Below are positions 1 through 8,729 of a stretch of DNA of 17,449 nucleotides, piece by piece. This stretch comes from CAZWAP01 sp964632005. Lineage in GTDB: Bacteria > Planctomycetota > Phycisphaerae > Sedimentisphaerales > Anaerobacaceae. The DNA is taken from NCBI GenBank assembly GCA_964632005.1, contig CAZWAP010000048.1, positions 1 through 17,449 on the forward strand, written 5' to 3'. Numbering within the stretch: position 1 is the stretch's first letter; each line of letters starts with the position of its first letter. The position numbers and the translations under genes were made by a program. The notes under the pieces were generated by a model, which saw only the letters and a list, made by a program, of their open reading frames with translations, searched no databases and had not been told where the DNA came from.

Positions 1-3000
1 GGGTTGATGGTATTGCTCGTATCGCTTTGCGCTCCGACGAGCACTTTGTACTCGATGCGCCTGGCAGAGGGCGTACCACAGGTCGCGCCGGATTTTTCTC
101 TGCCGGACCTCGCCGGTCGGACCATCAGTGTCCCGGCCAGCCGAGACACCCTGCTGCTGTTCGGTACCATCCGCTGCCCGCACTGCCAATCGGCCTTACA
201 GAGCCTGGAGCTTATCTGCGGAGCGGTGGGCGACCAATTGGCGGTGTACTTCATCGCCATCCGTGAGGACAGCGAGCAGCTGCGTGATTTCTTCGGGAGC
301 GACTTGCCAGCGTTTGGAATCCTTCTCGACAAAGAGGGCCATCTCAGTGCCCGCTTCGGGGTCACGCGTGTGCCTACCTGTGTCCTGATCGGCCGGGCCG
401 GCCGTATCCGGTATCTCGGCCGATTCAATCCGCCGGCCATCTGGCGGGCGCTCACTGGCGAGAGCATCAACTACCCCGACGTCCCTTACCCCGGGATTGG
501 GGCCGGTGAGCGAATCGCGGCCCGGCCGAGCGAATCTCTGTCAGGGCTCAAGCGTTATATCGTCGAGCTCGATGAGAGCCCCGGCGTCTCCAAGAAGCTG
601 CCCAAGAAGCTGCTCGAGGCCCGGCAGGAGCGCTTCCGGCGCGCCGCCGAACGCATCGGGGCGAGGATTGTCCACAACTACGGCAGGCTCAAGAACAAGC
701 TGGTCGTGGAAATACCTGCCCAAAAGGCACAAAGGCTCGCCGAGCTGCCCGCCTTCAGGAGATACGCGGAGGACCGCCGTGTCCACGCGCTGTTGGAGGA
801 TTCATCTTACCAGATAAGGGCCGACTATGCCTGGGACAATGCCGTTACCGGGCAGGGCGTCAAGGTTTGCGTGGTCGATACGGGCATAGACTACAGTCAT
901 CCCGATCTCAAGGGCAAGGTCATCGCCCAGCACAATTTCGTCACGGGCACCGAGGATGCGATGGACGACCAGGGGCACGGCACCCACGTTGCCGGGATAA
1001 TCGCCTCCGAAGGACTCCCGTATCGCGGCGTCGCCCACGACGTTTCGCTGCTCGCGGCCAAGGTGCTCGACTATACCGGCAGCGGCTACTCGTCCGATGT
1101 TGCCCTCGGGATCAACTGGTGCGTGGAACAGGGAGCACAGGTGATCAACCTCAGCCTCGGTGAGGGCCTGTACAGTGGAACCTGCGACTACGAGGAGATG
1201 GCCGGGGCCGTAAACGAGGCCGTCAATGCCGGGGTTATCGTGGTCTGCGCGGCGGGCAACGACGGGGACGCCACTCGGATGGTCTCGCCGGCCTGCGCTT
1301 CCGGGGCCGTGGCCGTCGGCGCCGTCGACAAGCTCGATAATATCGCCTCGTATTCGGACGGCGGGGACGAGCTTGACCTCGTTGCTCCGGGCGGCGACCA
1401 GCTCGGGGGGACAAACTTCCCTGAGATAGTCTCTGCCTACAGCACCGAGGTTGCCAACAACCCGGCTTATTGTATGTACCTTGTCACCGACGAATGCTGG
1501 GATGAGTGGTTTCTGGTGGAGGGCGATCGCTACATCAGGGCGATCGGAACATCAATGGCGGCCCCGCACGCCGCTGCCGCTGCTGCGCTCTTGCTGGAAC
1601 AGAACCCCGCCCTGACGCCGCAGCAGGTCAAGACCGTGCTCGAGGAGAACGCCGACGACCTCGGAACGCCCGGCTGGGACAATGTCTACGGCTGGGGAAG
1701 AATCAACATCGAAAAGGCGCTCGATAACCTTCCGCCTCGGCCTGCTGAGCTGCGGGTCCAGATTGACGAGCCTAACGCAGCGGACAGTTTCTTCGTCGGC
1801 GAACCCTTGCCTATGGCCGTAAAGGTCGACTGTTCTGGAGGCGATGGCTGCGGCCGGGTGGATGTGTATGCCCAGTTCTGCGGTGGACAGGACTGCACCG
1901 ACTTCATCGACATCAATTCCACGACCACAATATCCACCCTCGACAACAACCCCAATGAGCTCGGCGTGCTGAGTGGTTATTCCGTTGATACGGATCTACC
2001 CGTGGTCTTCGACGCTCAGACCGTTCACGATGCCTCCGAAAACACCTACGTCAAGCTCCTCGACCCGGACATCTCGCTCGTCGGTTCCACCAAGCCCGGC
2101 ACCTATAGCACCGGCGACCTCGAACCGAGGGACGGGATCGGGGCCATCGGGGAAGACGCCGAGGAACTCTACTCCTTCGAGATCCCGCCCGGCGTGATAA
2201 AGACGATAAAGGTCAGGATGGAGAACTACCTCGTGATGCACTTCGACTACCCGCCCTTTGCCGGCTGGTACGTCTATACCTCCAACGCCGCCGGCGACAA
2301 CATCCGCCTCATCGGCGACTGTATCCCCGCTGAAGGAGGCGGCGGCGAGACTCCGCCCCCGGATTGCTGGTTTGTCTCGGACGACCCAAACGTCCTGGCC
2401 GACCTGAGCCCGGGCGCAACCAACTACATAAAGCTCGTCTCGCACGATGTCGGCGAGGATGACTGGCTCACCTTTAATGACATAGAAGTGATCATCGAAT
2501 ACGAGCCCGACCCGAACAACGACGAAGTTTACAGGTACTACGTGAAGTTTGACCTGAACGACGTCGACGTCTCTGATGAGCTGACCGCGGCTCGGCTGAA
2601 GATCAACGTTGCGCAGGCATCTGCCGAGGCTACTGCGGAGGTGCACCTGGCCGAGAACCTTCTGCTGCCGGACGACCCGGCCGAGGCACTCCACGAGGTC
2701 AACGTCCCAGCCTACTCGTCGCTGCTCAATCCTGTAAAGAGCTTCAGCTGCAAGAATACCGGAATCGTCAACCTGAATGTCAAGGCCGCGGTCGAAGAGG
2801 CCCTGCTGGCTGGCCAGAGCACGGTGGCCTTTCAGTTGGTCGAGCTCGGCGAGGACAAGTTGTTCGCCGTCGATGCCTACGGCGGCGACAATCCCATCAC
2901 ACTGACGATCTCCCAGAAGGTGCCGCAGGGGGCGCCGCCACCCGACGCCGGCGGTCCAGGCGAGCCGAACAGTGGCCCGCGCCCCCTCGCCTACGAGACC

Positions 3001-5424
3001 CTGATCGTCAGGGACATAAGCGAAGATACCTACTCCAGGTACGACAGCCCTGATTCGGCCGTCATCGGCGCCGAGTTCGCCGCACAATACAGCACCGGCG
3101 ACCTCGAACCGAGGGACGGCATCGGCGCCATCGGAGAAGACGCGCAGGAACACTACGAGTTCACGATTCCGGCTGGCCAGGTCAAAACGCTCAAGGTAAG
3201 AATGGAGAACTACCTGGTGATGCACTTCGACTATCCGCCTTTCGCCGGCTGGTACGTCTATACCTCCGACGCCTCGGGCAGCAACCTGCACCTCGTCGGA
3301 GATTGCATTCCCGCCGAAGGCGGCGGTGGTGAGCCTCAGCCGCCTGATTGTTGGTTCGTCTCGACCGATCCCAATGTGCTGGCCGACCTGAGCCCGGGCG
3401 GGACCAACTACATAAAGCTCGTCTCGCACGATGTGGGCCAAAACGACTGGATCACCTTCAACGACATAGAAGTAATCGTCGAGTACCAGGTCGACCCGAA
3501 TAGCGACAATATCAGCAGGTACTATCTCAAGTTTGACCTTGCGGACTTGCCGGCCGATGCCCAGATTGACACGGCCGCCCTCGGTTTTTATGTTACCGAC
3601 CCGGCCGTCGATTCCATAGCGGATATCAGCCTCGTTGAGACGGCCTATGACCCCTGTACCGCCGCCTACATCATTTATGACGCCGCGGACGCACCCTATT
3701 CGAGTTTGAGCAACCCAATAAAAAGCATTGCCTGTGATACGCCCGGGCCCAAGAGGGTAAACGTCAAGGCCGCGATCGAAGACGCCGTCCAAAACGCCGC
3801 CGGGCAGATCGCGTTCCTGATCACCGAGCAGGGTGAAGACGCCCTCTTTGCGATCGACCCTGCAGGCGGTGCGAACCCACCCCATCTGGACGTGTATCTA
3901 AAGTCCGGTCTCAGCACCGCCCTTGCGAAGTGGAGCCTGCTGCCGAGCGAGCACGGCAAGTTTACGCTCCGCGCCCTTGTTGTTAGCGACATTGGTGCAG
4001 AGGCCGTTTCCGACGCCCTGGTCGTCAATATCCACGACCCCAATCTGCCGATGGTCAACAGCGTCGAGTGTATGATCGATTCGGCCTGGCAGGACTGCCG
4101 AAACGCTGGTTACTCAGACGTCATCCAGAAGATAAGAATCGATGCCGAAGATCCCCAGGAGATACCAGAGGTCCGCTTGACGGTGACAAACGTTCCCGAC
4201 CGCCGCGATTTCGTAGATGAGTTCCTGACGTACGGCGACGGCTATTTTATGCACGCGGCGAATCTCGAGCTAACAGATTCGGGCCAATGGATGATTAAGG
4301 TGGTCGCCCGGGATTCCGAGGCCAACACCGACACGCAGACCATTACCTGGAACATCCCCTGGGGTGACCTGAGCGTCCACATTGCCACCCCCGGCACCGA
4401 GGCCGTTGTCCCTAAGGGCAGCAGCTTCCCCATCGAGGCCGAGGTGCAATGTGCCGGCGGTGAGTGCCCGCTGGCAAAGGCCCGGGTCCAGCTGAATCGC
4501 CCCGCGCAGGCTGTATACGACGACGCAACCGCCGAGACCTACGGCGAAATAGGAGACGCCGACAGCTACATCGCCGTCCGCATAACGCCGGAAACTTACC
4601 CTGCCGAGTTGAAGACCGCCAGATTCTACGTCTGGGACACCACAACCTATCCGTTCAACCTGCACGTCTGGGACGACGACGGCCCGGGCGGCGCACCGGG
4701 GAGCCTACTTATCGAACCGTTCGTGGTCGACCCGGTGGTCCCTTCCGCTTCTGTGCCAGAGGTGGCCTGGTTCGACGTCGACCTCTCCGGTTACAACATC
4801 GTGATCGACAGCGGCGATTTATACATCGGCTGGCAACAAGTCGAGGGCAGCAAGAACAACCAGGTCGGCTTCGATACTGACGGGCCGCGATACAGACGCA
4901 CGTGGGGCTACCACTGGACGCTCGGCGGCTGGTTCAACCTCGACGACTGGGGTTGGCTTATCCCTGATTTTTACGGCAACATAATGATACGGGCGATCCT
5001 CGGCGAGCCGGGCAGCTATCAGGGCGACCTGCCTGAAACTGTCGGTCCGGCACCTTTCTACACGACCGGTATGAACCCAAGCCGCCTGCCGCACCTGAAC
5101 GCCGGCGACCTTTATGATCTTTCCTTGCAGGTGCACGCCGTCGGTGCCCCCGCCCAGAACGCCAGGTTCTACGCACTCGCCGCGAACAATTACAGTATGG
5201 ACGTTGCCGGCCCGCTGAAGGTTACTATAACCGAGCCTTTGAGCCCCTGCGATGCAGCCAACTTGAATGCCGTCTCTCCGATCGACTACAAGGATCTATC
5301 CGTCCTTGCCGGCCAGTGGCTGTCAGCCGGGCCTATCCTGCCAGCCGACATCAACGCCGACGGCAGCGCTAATTTCAAGGACCTTGCATTCCTGGCAGAC
5401 TACTGGCTGGTGTATTGCGAATAG
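1..5424 (+). CDS. Secreted mosaic protease: redoxin + I9 + subtilisin S8 + DNRLRE-like modules + dockerin-like tail (5' partial)
   Basis: Residues are counted from the TTG at base 4; the frame is open to the left edge, and the hydrophobic start lacks a basic n-region, so the true start is probably upstream. Domains in order: signal-like segment (1-22); thioredoxin/AhpC-TSA-like fold (about 25-150) with CPHC at 58-61 and a cis-Pro candidate P124 (RVPT); I9-like propeptide (about 183-265); S8 domain (about 283-575) with Asp292 (VVDTGID), His325 (GHGTHVAG), oxyanion Asn419 (AAGND) and Ser517 (GTSMAAPHA). After this come a Cys-rich beta module (C610, C616, C626, C631), two DNRLRE-like modules each with an inserted domain, a similar Cys-pair module (C1483, C1488), a further beta-sandwich (about 1500-1660) and a dockerin-like tail (1749-1806, loop from D1782). 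Expected to be an exported or surface-displayed endopeptidase; the tail may anchor or dock it. The redoxin could assist disulfide formation in this Cys-containing protein, but that is inference. The protease call is very sure; the substrate is unknown. Confidence 0.93.
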   Translation, partial: GLMVLLVSLCAPTSTLYSMRLAEGVPQVAPDFSLPDLAGRTISVPASRDTLLLFGTIRCPHCQSALQSLELICGAVGDQLAVYFIAIREDSEQLRDFFGSDLPAFGILLDKEGHLSARFGVTRVPTCVLIGRAGRIRYLGRFNPPAIWRALTGESINYPDVPYPGIGAGERIAARPSESLSGLKRYIVELDESPGVSKKLPKKLLEARQERFRRAAERIGARIVHNYGRLKNKLVVEIPAQKAQRLAELPAFRRYAEDRRVHALLEDSSYQIRADYAWDNAVTGQGVKVCVVDTGIDYSHPDLKGKVIAQHNFVTGTEDAMDDQGHGTHVAGIIASEGLPYRGVAHDVSLLAAKVLDYTGSGYSSDVALGINWCVEQGAQVINLSLGEGLYSGTCDYEEMAGAVNEAVNAGVIVVCAAGNDGDATRMVSPACASGAVAVGAVDKLDNIASYSDGGDELDLVAPGGDQLGGTNFPEIVSAYSTEVANNPAYCMYLVTDECWDEWFLVEGDRYIRAIGTSMAAPHAAAAAALLLEQNPALTPQQVKTVLEENADDLGTPGWDNVYGWGRINIEKALDNLPPRPAELRVQIDEPNAADSFFVGEPLPMAVKVDCSGGDGCGRVDVYAQFCGGQDCTDFIDINSTTTISTLDNNPNELGVLSGYSVDTDLPVVFDAQTVHDASENTYVKLLDPDISLVGSTKPGTYSTGDLEPRDGIGAIGEDAEELYSFEIPPGVIKTIKVRMENYLVMHFDYPPFAGWYVYTSNAAGDNIRLIGDCIPAEGGGGETPPPDCWFVSDDPNVLADLSPGATNYIKLVSHDVGEDDWLTFNDIEVIIEYEPDPNNDEVYRYYVKFDLNDVDVSDELTAARLKINVAQASAEATAEVHLAENLLLPDDPAEALHEVNVPAYSSLLNPVKSFSCKNTGIVNLNVKAAVEEALLAGQSTVAFQLVELGEDKLFAVDAYGGDNPITLTISQKVPQGAPPPDAGGPGEPNSGPRPLAYETLIVRDISEDTYSRYDSPDSAVIGAEFAAQYSTGDLEPRDGIGAIGEDAQEHYEFTIPAGQVKTLKVRMENYLVMHFDYPPFAGWYVYTSDASGSNLHLVGDCIPAEGGGGEPQPPDCWFVSTDPNVLADLSPGGTNYIKLVSHDVGQNDWITFNDIEVIVEYQVDPNSDNISRYYLKFDLADLPADAQIDTAALGFYVTDPAVDSIADISLVETAYDPCTAAYIIYDAADAPYSSLSNPIKSIACDTPGPKRVNVKAAIEDAVQNAAGQIAFLITEQGEDALFAIDPAGGANPPHLDVYLKSGLSTALAKWSLLPSEHGKFTLRALVVSDIGAEAVSDALVVNIHDPNLPMVNSVECMIDSAWQDCRNAGYSDVIQKIRIDAEDPQEIPEVRLTVTNVPDRRDFVDEFLTYGDGYFMHAANLELTDSGQWMIKVVARDSEANTDTQTITWNIPWGDLSVHIATPGTEAVVPKGSSFPIEAEVQCAGGECPLAKARVQLNRPAQAVYDDATAETYGEIGDADSYIAVRITPETYPAELKTARFYVWDTTTYPFNLHVWDDDGPGGAPGSLLIEPFVVDPVVPSASVPEVAWFDVDLSGYNIVIDSGDLYIGWQQVEGSKNNQVGFDTDGPRYRRTWGYHWTLGGWFNLDDWGWLIPDFYGNIMIRAILGEPGSYQGDLPETVGPAPFYTTGMNPSRLPHLNAGDLYDLSLQVHAVGAPAQNARFYALAANNYSMDVAGPLKVTITEPLSPCDAANLNAVSPIDYKDLSVLAGQWLSAGPILPADINADGSANFKDLAFLADYWLVYCE
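2104..2517 (+). repeat. Internal duplicated module, copy 1 (138 codons)
   Basis: This in-frame segment encodes residues 701-838 of the giant protease and matches residues 1029-1166 at about 114 of 138 positions by hand count, with long identical DNA stretches. It begins YSTGDLEPRDG, contains MHFDYPPFAGWYVYTS and a Gly-rich GGGGE hinge, and ends IEYEPDPN. It sits between the DTY-like start and the YYVKFDL strand of a DNRLRE-like domain, so it looks like a domain inserted in a domain. Offset between copies is 984 bp (328 codons). Confidence 0.9.
3088..3501 (+). repeat. Internal duplicated module, copy 2 (138 codons)
   Basis: Second copy of the inserted module, residues 1029-1166 of the protease. 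It starts with the same YSTGDLEPRDG and carries the same MHFDYPPFAGWYVYTS, GDCIPAEGGGG and TNYIKLVSHDVG segments. The sequence just after it (RYYLKFDL onward) is clearly related to that after copy 1 but much less similar, roughly 40 percent by eye. The two inserts are therefore more alike than their host domains. Confidence 0.9.
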
Positions 5425-5540
5425 CTGCCCACCGCAAAAAACCGCAGGGCCTCAGCCGTACTCCCAGGCGGATATCGACGTGCACGGGCTCCATCTGTCT
5501 GATGCCTCCGACAACTGATAAGCTCGGAGAGCGAAAGGTC

Positions 5541-5569
5541 TTTACAGCGGGGCTTGCTCGGCGTTAAAT
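5541..5569 (+). promoter_or_regulatory. Candidate sigma70 promoter for the GH32 gene
   Basis: A -35-like TTTACA (5541-5546) and a -10-like TTAAAT (5564-5569) are separated by 17 bp. Transcription would begin near 5576, giving a leader of about 46 nt before the ATG at 5622. This argues against the alternative in-frame ATG at 5568, which lies inside the -10 box. The call rests on consensus match only. Confidence 0.4.
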
Positions 5570-5621
5570 GGCTCATAGCTACTTCCGGGCAAATTCAGGC
5601 TGGATAAGAAAGGTGAACCCT

Positions 5622-7739
5622 ATGGACAAGCGGTTGCTCACTATACTGGTGTCGGTCTGCTCTTGCTGCGCTTGGCCTGTCGCAGCGCGGGAGGATATCC
5701 TGATTGCCGATTTTGAAGGCAGCAGTTACGGCGACTGGGAGGTAACCGGCGAGGCCTTCGGCCCCGGACCTGCGCGAGGCACCTTGCCAAACCAGATGAA
5801 GGTCAGCGGCTACGAGGGCAACGCCCTGGTCAACAGCTACTACAAGGGCGACGGGACGACGGGGACTTTGACCTCGCCGGACTTTGTGATCCGGCGCAGG
5901 TACATCAACTTCTTGGTCGGGGGCGGCATGCATCCGGGCCGGACGTGCATCAACCTCCTGGTTGACGGCCGGGCTGTCAGGACGGCCACCGGACCGAACG
6001 ATCGGCCGGGAGGCTCGGAACGGCTGGACTGGCATTCGTGGGACGTCGGCGAGCTTGTCGGAAAGACCGCGCGGATCCAGATCCTGGACAAGAGCACCGG
6101 CGGCTGGGGCCACATAAACGTGGACCACATCTACCAGAGCGACCACAAGGTACAGGCCGAGAAGAACCGCACGATTCTCCTCGAGAAAAGGTATCTCAAC
6201 CTGCCGGTCAAGAACGGCGCACCCAAGCGGAGAATGAGGTTGATCATCGACGGACTGACCGTCCGCGAGTTTGAAATCGAGTTGGCGGATGCCGAGCCTG
6301 ATTTCTGGGTTTTCATGGATATCGGGTGTTTCAAGGGCAAGCATGCGACGATAGAGGTGAACTCGATAGGACGAAATTCGAAAGGCCTGAGCTCCATTGT
6401 CCAGGGCGATACTATCAAGGGAGCTGAGGACCTGTACCGTGAGAAATGCCGCCCGCAGTTTCATTTTTCCTCGCGGCGTGGCTGGAACAACGACTCCAAC
6501 GGCCTGGTCTTCTACAAGGGCGAGTACCACCTTTACTACCAGCACAACCCGTATGGCTGGCGATGGGGCAATATGCACTGGGGGCACGCGGTAAGCAGGG
6601 ATCTCGTCCACTGGGAGGAGCTGCCCATCGCGATTTATCCGCATCGCTTCGGGGATTGGGTATTCTCCGGCAGCGCGGTGGTGGACCTGGGCAACACTGC
6701 GGGCTTCAAGAAGGGCGATGAGGACGTTATTGTTGCGGCCTATACGAGCACCGGGCGGGGCGAGTGCATCGCCTACAGCAACGACCGGGGCCGCACCTTC
6801 ACCGACTACGATGGCAACCCGGTGGTCAAGCACAGGGGCCGGGACCCGAAGGTTATATGGTTCGAGCCCGCAAAGCACTGGGTAATGGCGGTCTACGACC
6901 AGAAGGATAAGTCCCACGGCATTGCTTTCTACACCTCGCCGAATCTCAAGGACTGGCAGTTCCGCAGCCGAATCGAGGGTTACTACGAGTGCCCGGAGAT
7001 TTTCGAGCTTGCGGTGGACGGCGATAAGACGAATACCAGGTGGGTCGTGTACGCCGCCGACGGGGATTATTCCATCGGCTTTTTCGATGGGAAGGTTTTC
7101 CGGCGCGAGTCAGGCAAGCATCGCTTCAGCTACGGGAACTGTTTTTACGCATCGCAGACCTATAACAACATTCCCCCGGAGGACGGCAGGCGGATACAGA
7201 TTGCCTGGGGCCGGGTCGCTATGCCGGGGATGCCCTTCAACCAGATGATGCTGTTTCCGGTGGAGCTGACGCTGCGGACGACGGATGAGGGTATTCGGAT
7301 GTTCGCCGAGCCGGTGAAGGAGATCAAGAACATCCACGGCCGCAAGCACACCTGGCAAAACCAGACACTCAAGCCCGGCGAGAACCTGCTCTCGGGCATC
7401 GAGGCCGAGCTGTCTCACATAATTGCTGAGTTTACGATCGGCGATGGGGCCGAGTTTGGTTTTGTGATTCGCGGGGTGCCGGTCGTTTACAATCTGGCCG
7501 AACGAACGCTTTGCTGCAAGGGCAAAAGCGCCGAGTTGGCCCCGGCCGGCGGCAGGATCCGCCTTGAGATCCTCGTGGATCGCACGTCTGTAGAGATATT
7601 CGGCAACAGCGGGCGGGTGTATATGCCGATCGGTGTGATTTTGCCCGAGGAGAACAAGACGCTGGAGATATTCAGCAAGGCTGGCAAGACGGGCTTGGAT
7701 TTGCTCGAGGTTTATGAGCTGCGTTCGGCCTGGAGGTAG
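5622..7739 (+). CDS. Secreted GH32 beta-fructosidase (levanase/inulinase/invertase type)
   Basis: A 705-residue enzyme predicted to hydrolyse terminal or internal beta-fructofuranoside bonds of levan, inulin or sucrose outside the cytoplasm. The ATG at 5622 is preferred over the in-frame ATG at 5568 because AAAGG lies just upstream and the product then starts with a clean signal peptide (MDKRLLTILV..., cleavage likely near AA-RED, residue 22). Residues about 28-170 form the beta-rich N-terminal domain often seen before planctomycete GH32 enzymes (DFEGSSYGDW, GGWGHINVDHI). The five-bladed propeller follows, with nucleophile Asp291 in WNNDSNG, transition-state Asp408 in RDP and acid/base Glu456 in ECP. 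The C-terminal beta-sandwich covers about 600-705 (DRTSVEIFGN). The nucleophile motif has Ser where WMNDPNG/WNNDPNG has Pro. The gene is probably cotranscribed with the MtfA-like gene 46 bp downstream. Family call very sure; exact substrate unknown. Confidence 0.93.
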   Translation: MDKRLLTILVSVCSCCAWPVAAREDILIADFEGSSYGDWEVTGEAFGPGPARGTLPNQMKVSGYEGNALVNSYYKGDGTTGTLTSPDFVIRRRYINFLVGGGMHPGRTCINLLVDGRAVRTATGPNDRPGGSERLDWHSWDVGELVGKTARIQILDKSTGGWGHINVDHIYQSDHKVQAEKNRTILLEKRYLNLPVKNGAPKRRMRLIIDGLTVREFEIELADAEPDFWVFMDIGCFKGKHATIEVNSIGRNSKGLSSIVQGDTIKGAEDLYREKCRPQFHFSSRRGWNNDSNGLVFYKGEYHLYYQHNPYGWRWGNMHWGHAVSRDLVHWEELPIAIYPHRFGDWVFSGSAVVDLGNTAGFKKGDEDVIVAAYTSTGRGECIAYSNDRGRTFTDYDGNPVVKHRGRDPKVIWFEPAKHWVMAVYDQKDKSHGIAFYTSPNLKDWQFRSRIEGYYECPEIFELAVDGDKTNTRWVVYAADGDYSIGFFDGKVFRRESGKHRFSYGNCFYASQTYNNIPPEDGRRIQIAWGRVAMPGMPFNQMMLFPVELTLRTTDEGIRMFAEPVKEIKNIHGRKHTWQNQTLKPGENLLSGIEAELSHIIAEFTIGDGAEFGFVIRGVPVVYNLAERTLCCKGKSAELAPAGGRIRLEILVDRTSVEIFGNSGRVYMPIGVILPEENKTLEIFSKAGKTGLDLLEVYELRSAWR

Positions 7740-7785
7740 ACGGCCCGGGCGAGGGCTTCACTTGGAGCCGCAATCAGGAGAAGCG

Positions 7786-8619
7786 ATGACCGGATGGCTG
7801 CGTCTCTTGGCAGTTGCTGCGGCGGCTCTCGGCCTGGTCGTGGTATACCCGGCCTGGAAGTGGCGGCGTCGCAATAAAAGGCGCAGGCGTCTTTTGGCCG
7901 CACCGCTGCCCGAGGAGTACGAGCGAATCATCAAGAAGAACGTGCCGCTGTATAATCACCTGCCGGATGCGCTCAGGCGCCAATTGCACGGTCTTGTGAA
8001 CGTGTTCCTCGCGGACAAGCAGTTCGAGGGCTGCGGCGGACTGGAGATAACCGACCAGATCAGGGTGACAATAGCCGCCCAGGCGTGCATACTCTTGTTG
8101 AACCGAAAAACGCGGTACTTCTCCAGGCTGCACACGATTCTGGTGTATCCCCGCACGTATGTGGCCAGGACGGTTTCGTCGGCCGGGCCGATGACAATCG
8201 AAGGCCGGAGTGTACGATTGGGCGAATCGTGGCGAAGCGGGACGGTAGTGCTCGCGTGGGACGGCGTGATCGGCGGGACGTCCAACATCACGGACGCCTG
8301 CAACGTGGTGCTGCACGAATTCGCGCACCAGTTGGATCAGGAAGATGGCGCGGCGGACGGTGCCCCGATTCTGGAACAACGCAGTAGATATGCGGCCTGG
8401 GCAGCGGTGCTGAGCAAAGAATACGAGGCGCTTCGCAGGAAGAAGGCAAGACACCAGAGGTCGGTGCTGAGTAAGTACGGCGCGACGAGCCCGGCCGAGT
8501 TTTTCGCCGTTGCCACCGAGGCGTTCTTCGAGAAACCACGGCAGATGAAGAAACGACACCCCGAGCTTTACGACGAATTGAAAGAGTATTACAAGCTTGA
8601 CCCGGAGCGGTGGTTGTAA
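7786..8619 (+). CDS. mtfA: MtfA-like zinc metallopeptidase (family M90), membrane-anchored
   Basis: A 277-residue protein. The ATG at 7786 is chosen because CAGGAG ends 5 nt upstream; a longer reading from 7714 would overlap the GH32 stop. The N-terminus is a single membrane segment (about residues 4-22) followed by a strongly basic stretch (KWRRRNKRRRR), so the catalytic part should face the cytoplasm. The zinc-binding HEFAH is at residues 177-181 (LHEFAHQLDQEDG). The third ligand is expected in AEFFAVATE (Glu238 or Glu245), as in E. coli MtfA. E. coli MtfA is a soluble peptidase that binds the glucose-PTS repressor Mlc; a membrane anchor is found in many relatives. The position 46 bp after the GH32 gene suggests cotranscription, but a role in sugar control here is inference. 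Confidence 0.88.
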   Translation: MTGWLRLLAVAAAALGLVVVYPAWKWRRRNKRRRRLLAAPLPEEYERIIKKNVPLYNHLPDALRRQLHGLVNVFLADKQFEGCGGLEITDQIRVTIAAQACILLLNRKTRYFSRLHTILVYPRTYVARTVSSAGPMTIEGRSVRLGESWRSGTVVLAWDGVIGGTSNITDACNVVLHEFAHQLDQEDGAADGAPILEQRSRYAAWAAVLSKEYEALRRKKARHQRSVLSKYGATSPAEFFAVATEAFFEKPRQMKKRHPELYDELKEYYKLDPERWL

Positions 8620-8729
8620 GAATGTTGTATCGCGTATTCAATCTGGTACGCTATCGCTGGCAGGGGTGCCCAGCATTTTGCCGGGGCGGCGTGGGTAGTA
8701 TGAGCACTCGCTGTTAACATGGGAGAGTT

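Noticed and set aside
1996..3885. 629-codon ORF antisense to the giant protease
   Set aside because: It lies wholly opposite a well-supported gene. Its product has no recognisable domain, and the long open frame is explained by GC-rich codon bias and the sense-strand repeats.
5425..5460. Possible terminator at ACCGCAAAAAACCGCA after the protease gene
   Set aside because: The similarity is a direct repeat rather than an inverted one, and no stem followed by a T run can be formed.
5595..6917. 440-codon ORF antisense to the GH32 gene
   Set aside because: It opposes the catalytic part of a clear enzyme. The product is Val/Arg/Pro-biased and without motifs.
7774..8559. 261-codon ORF antisense to the MtfA-like gene
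   Set aside because: The sense strand carries HEFAH and a good ribosome site; the antisense product shows nothing recognisable.
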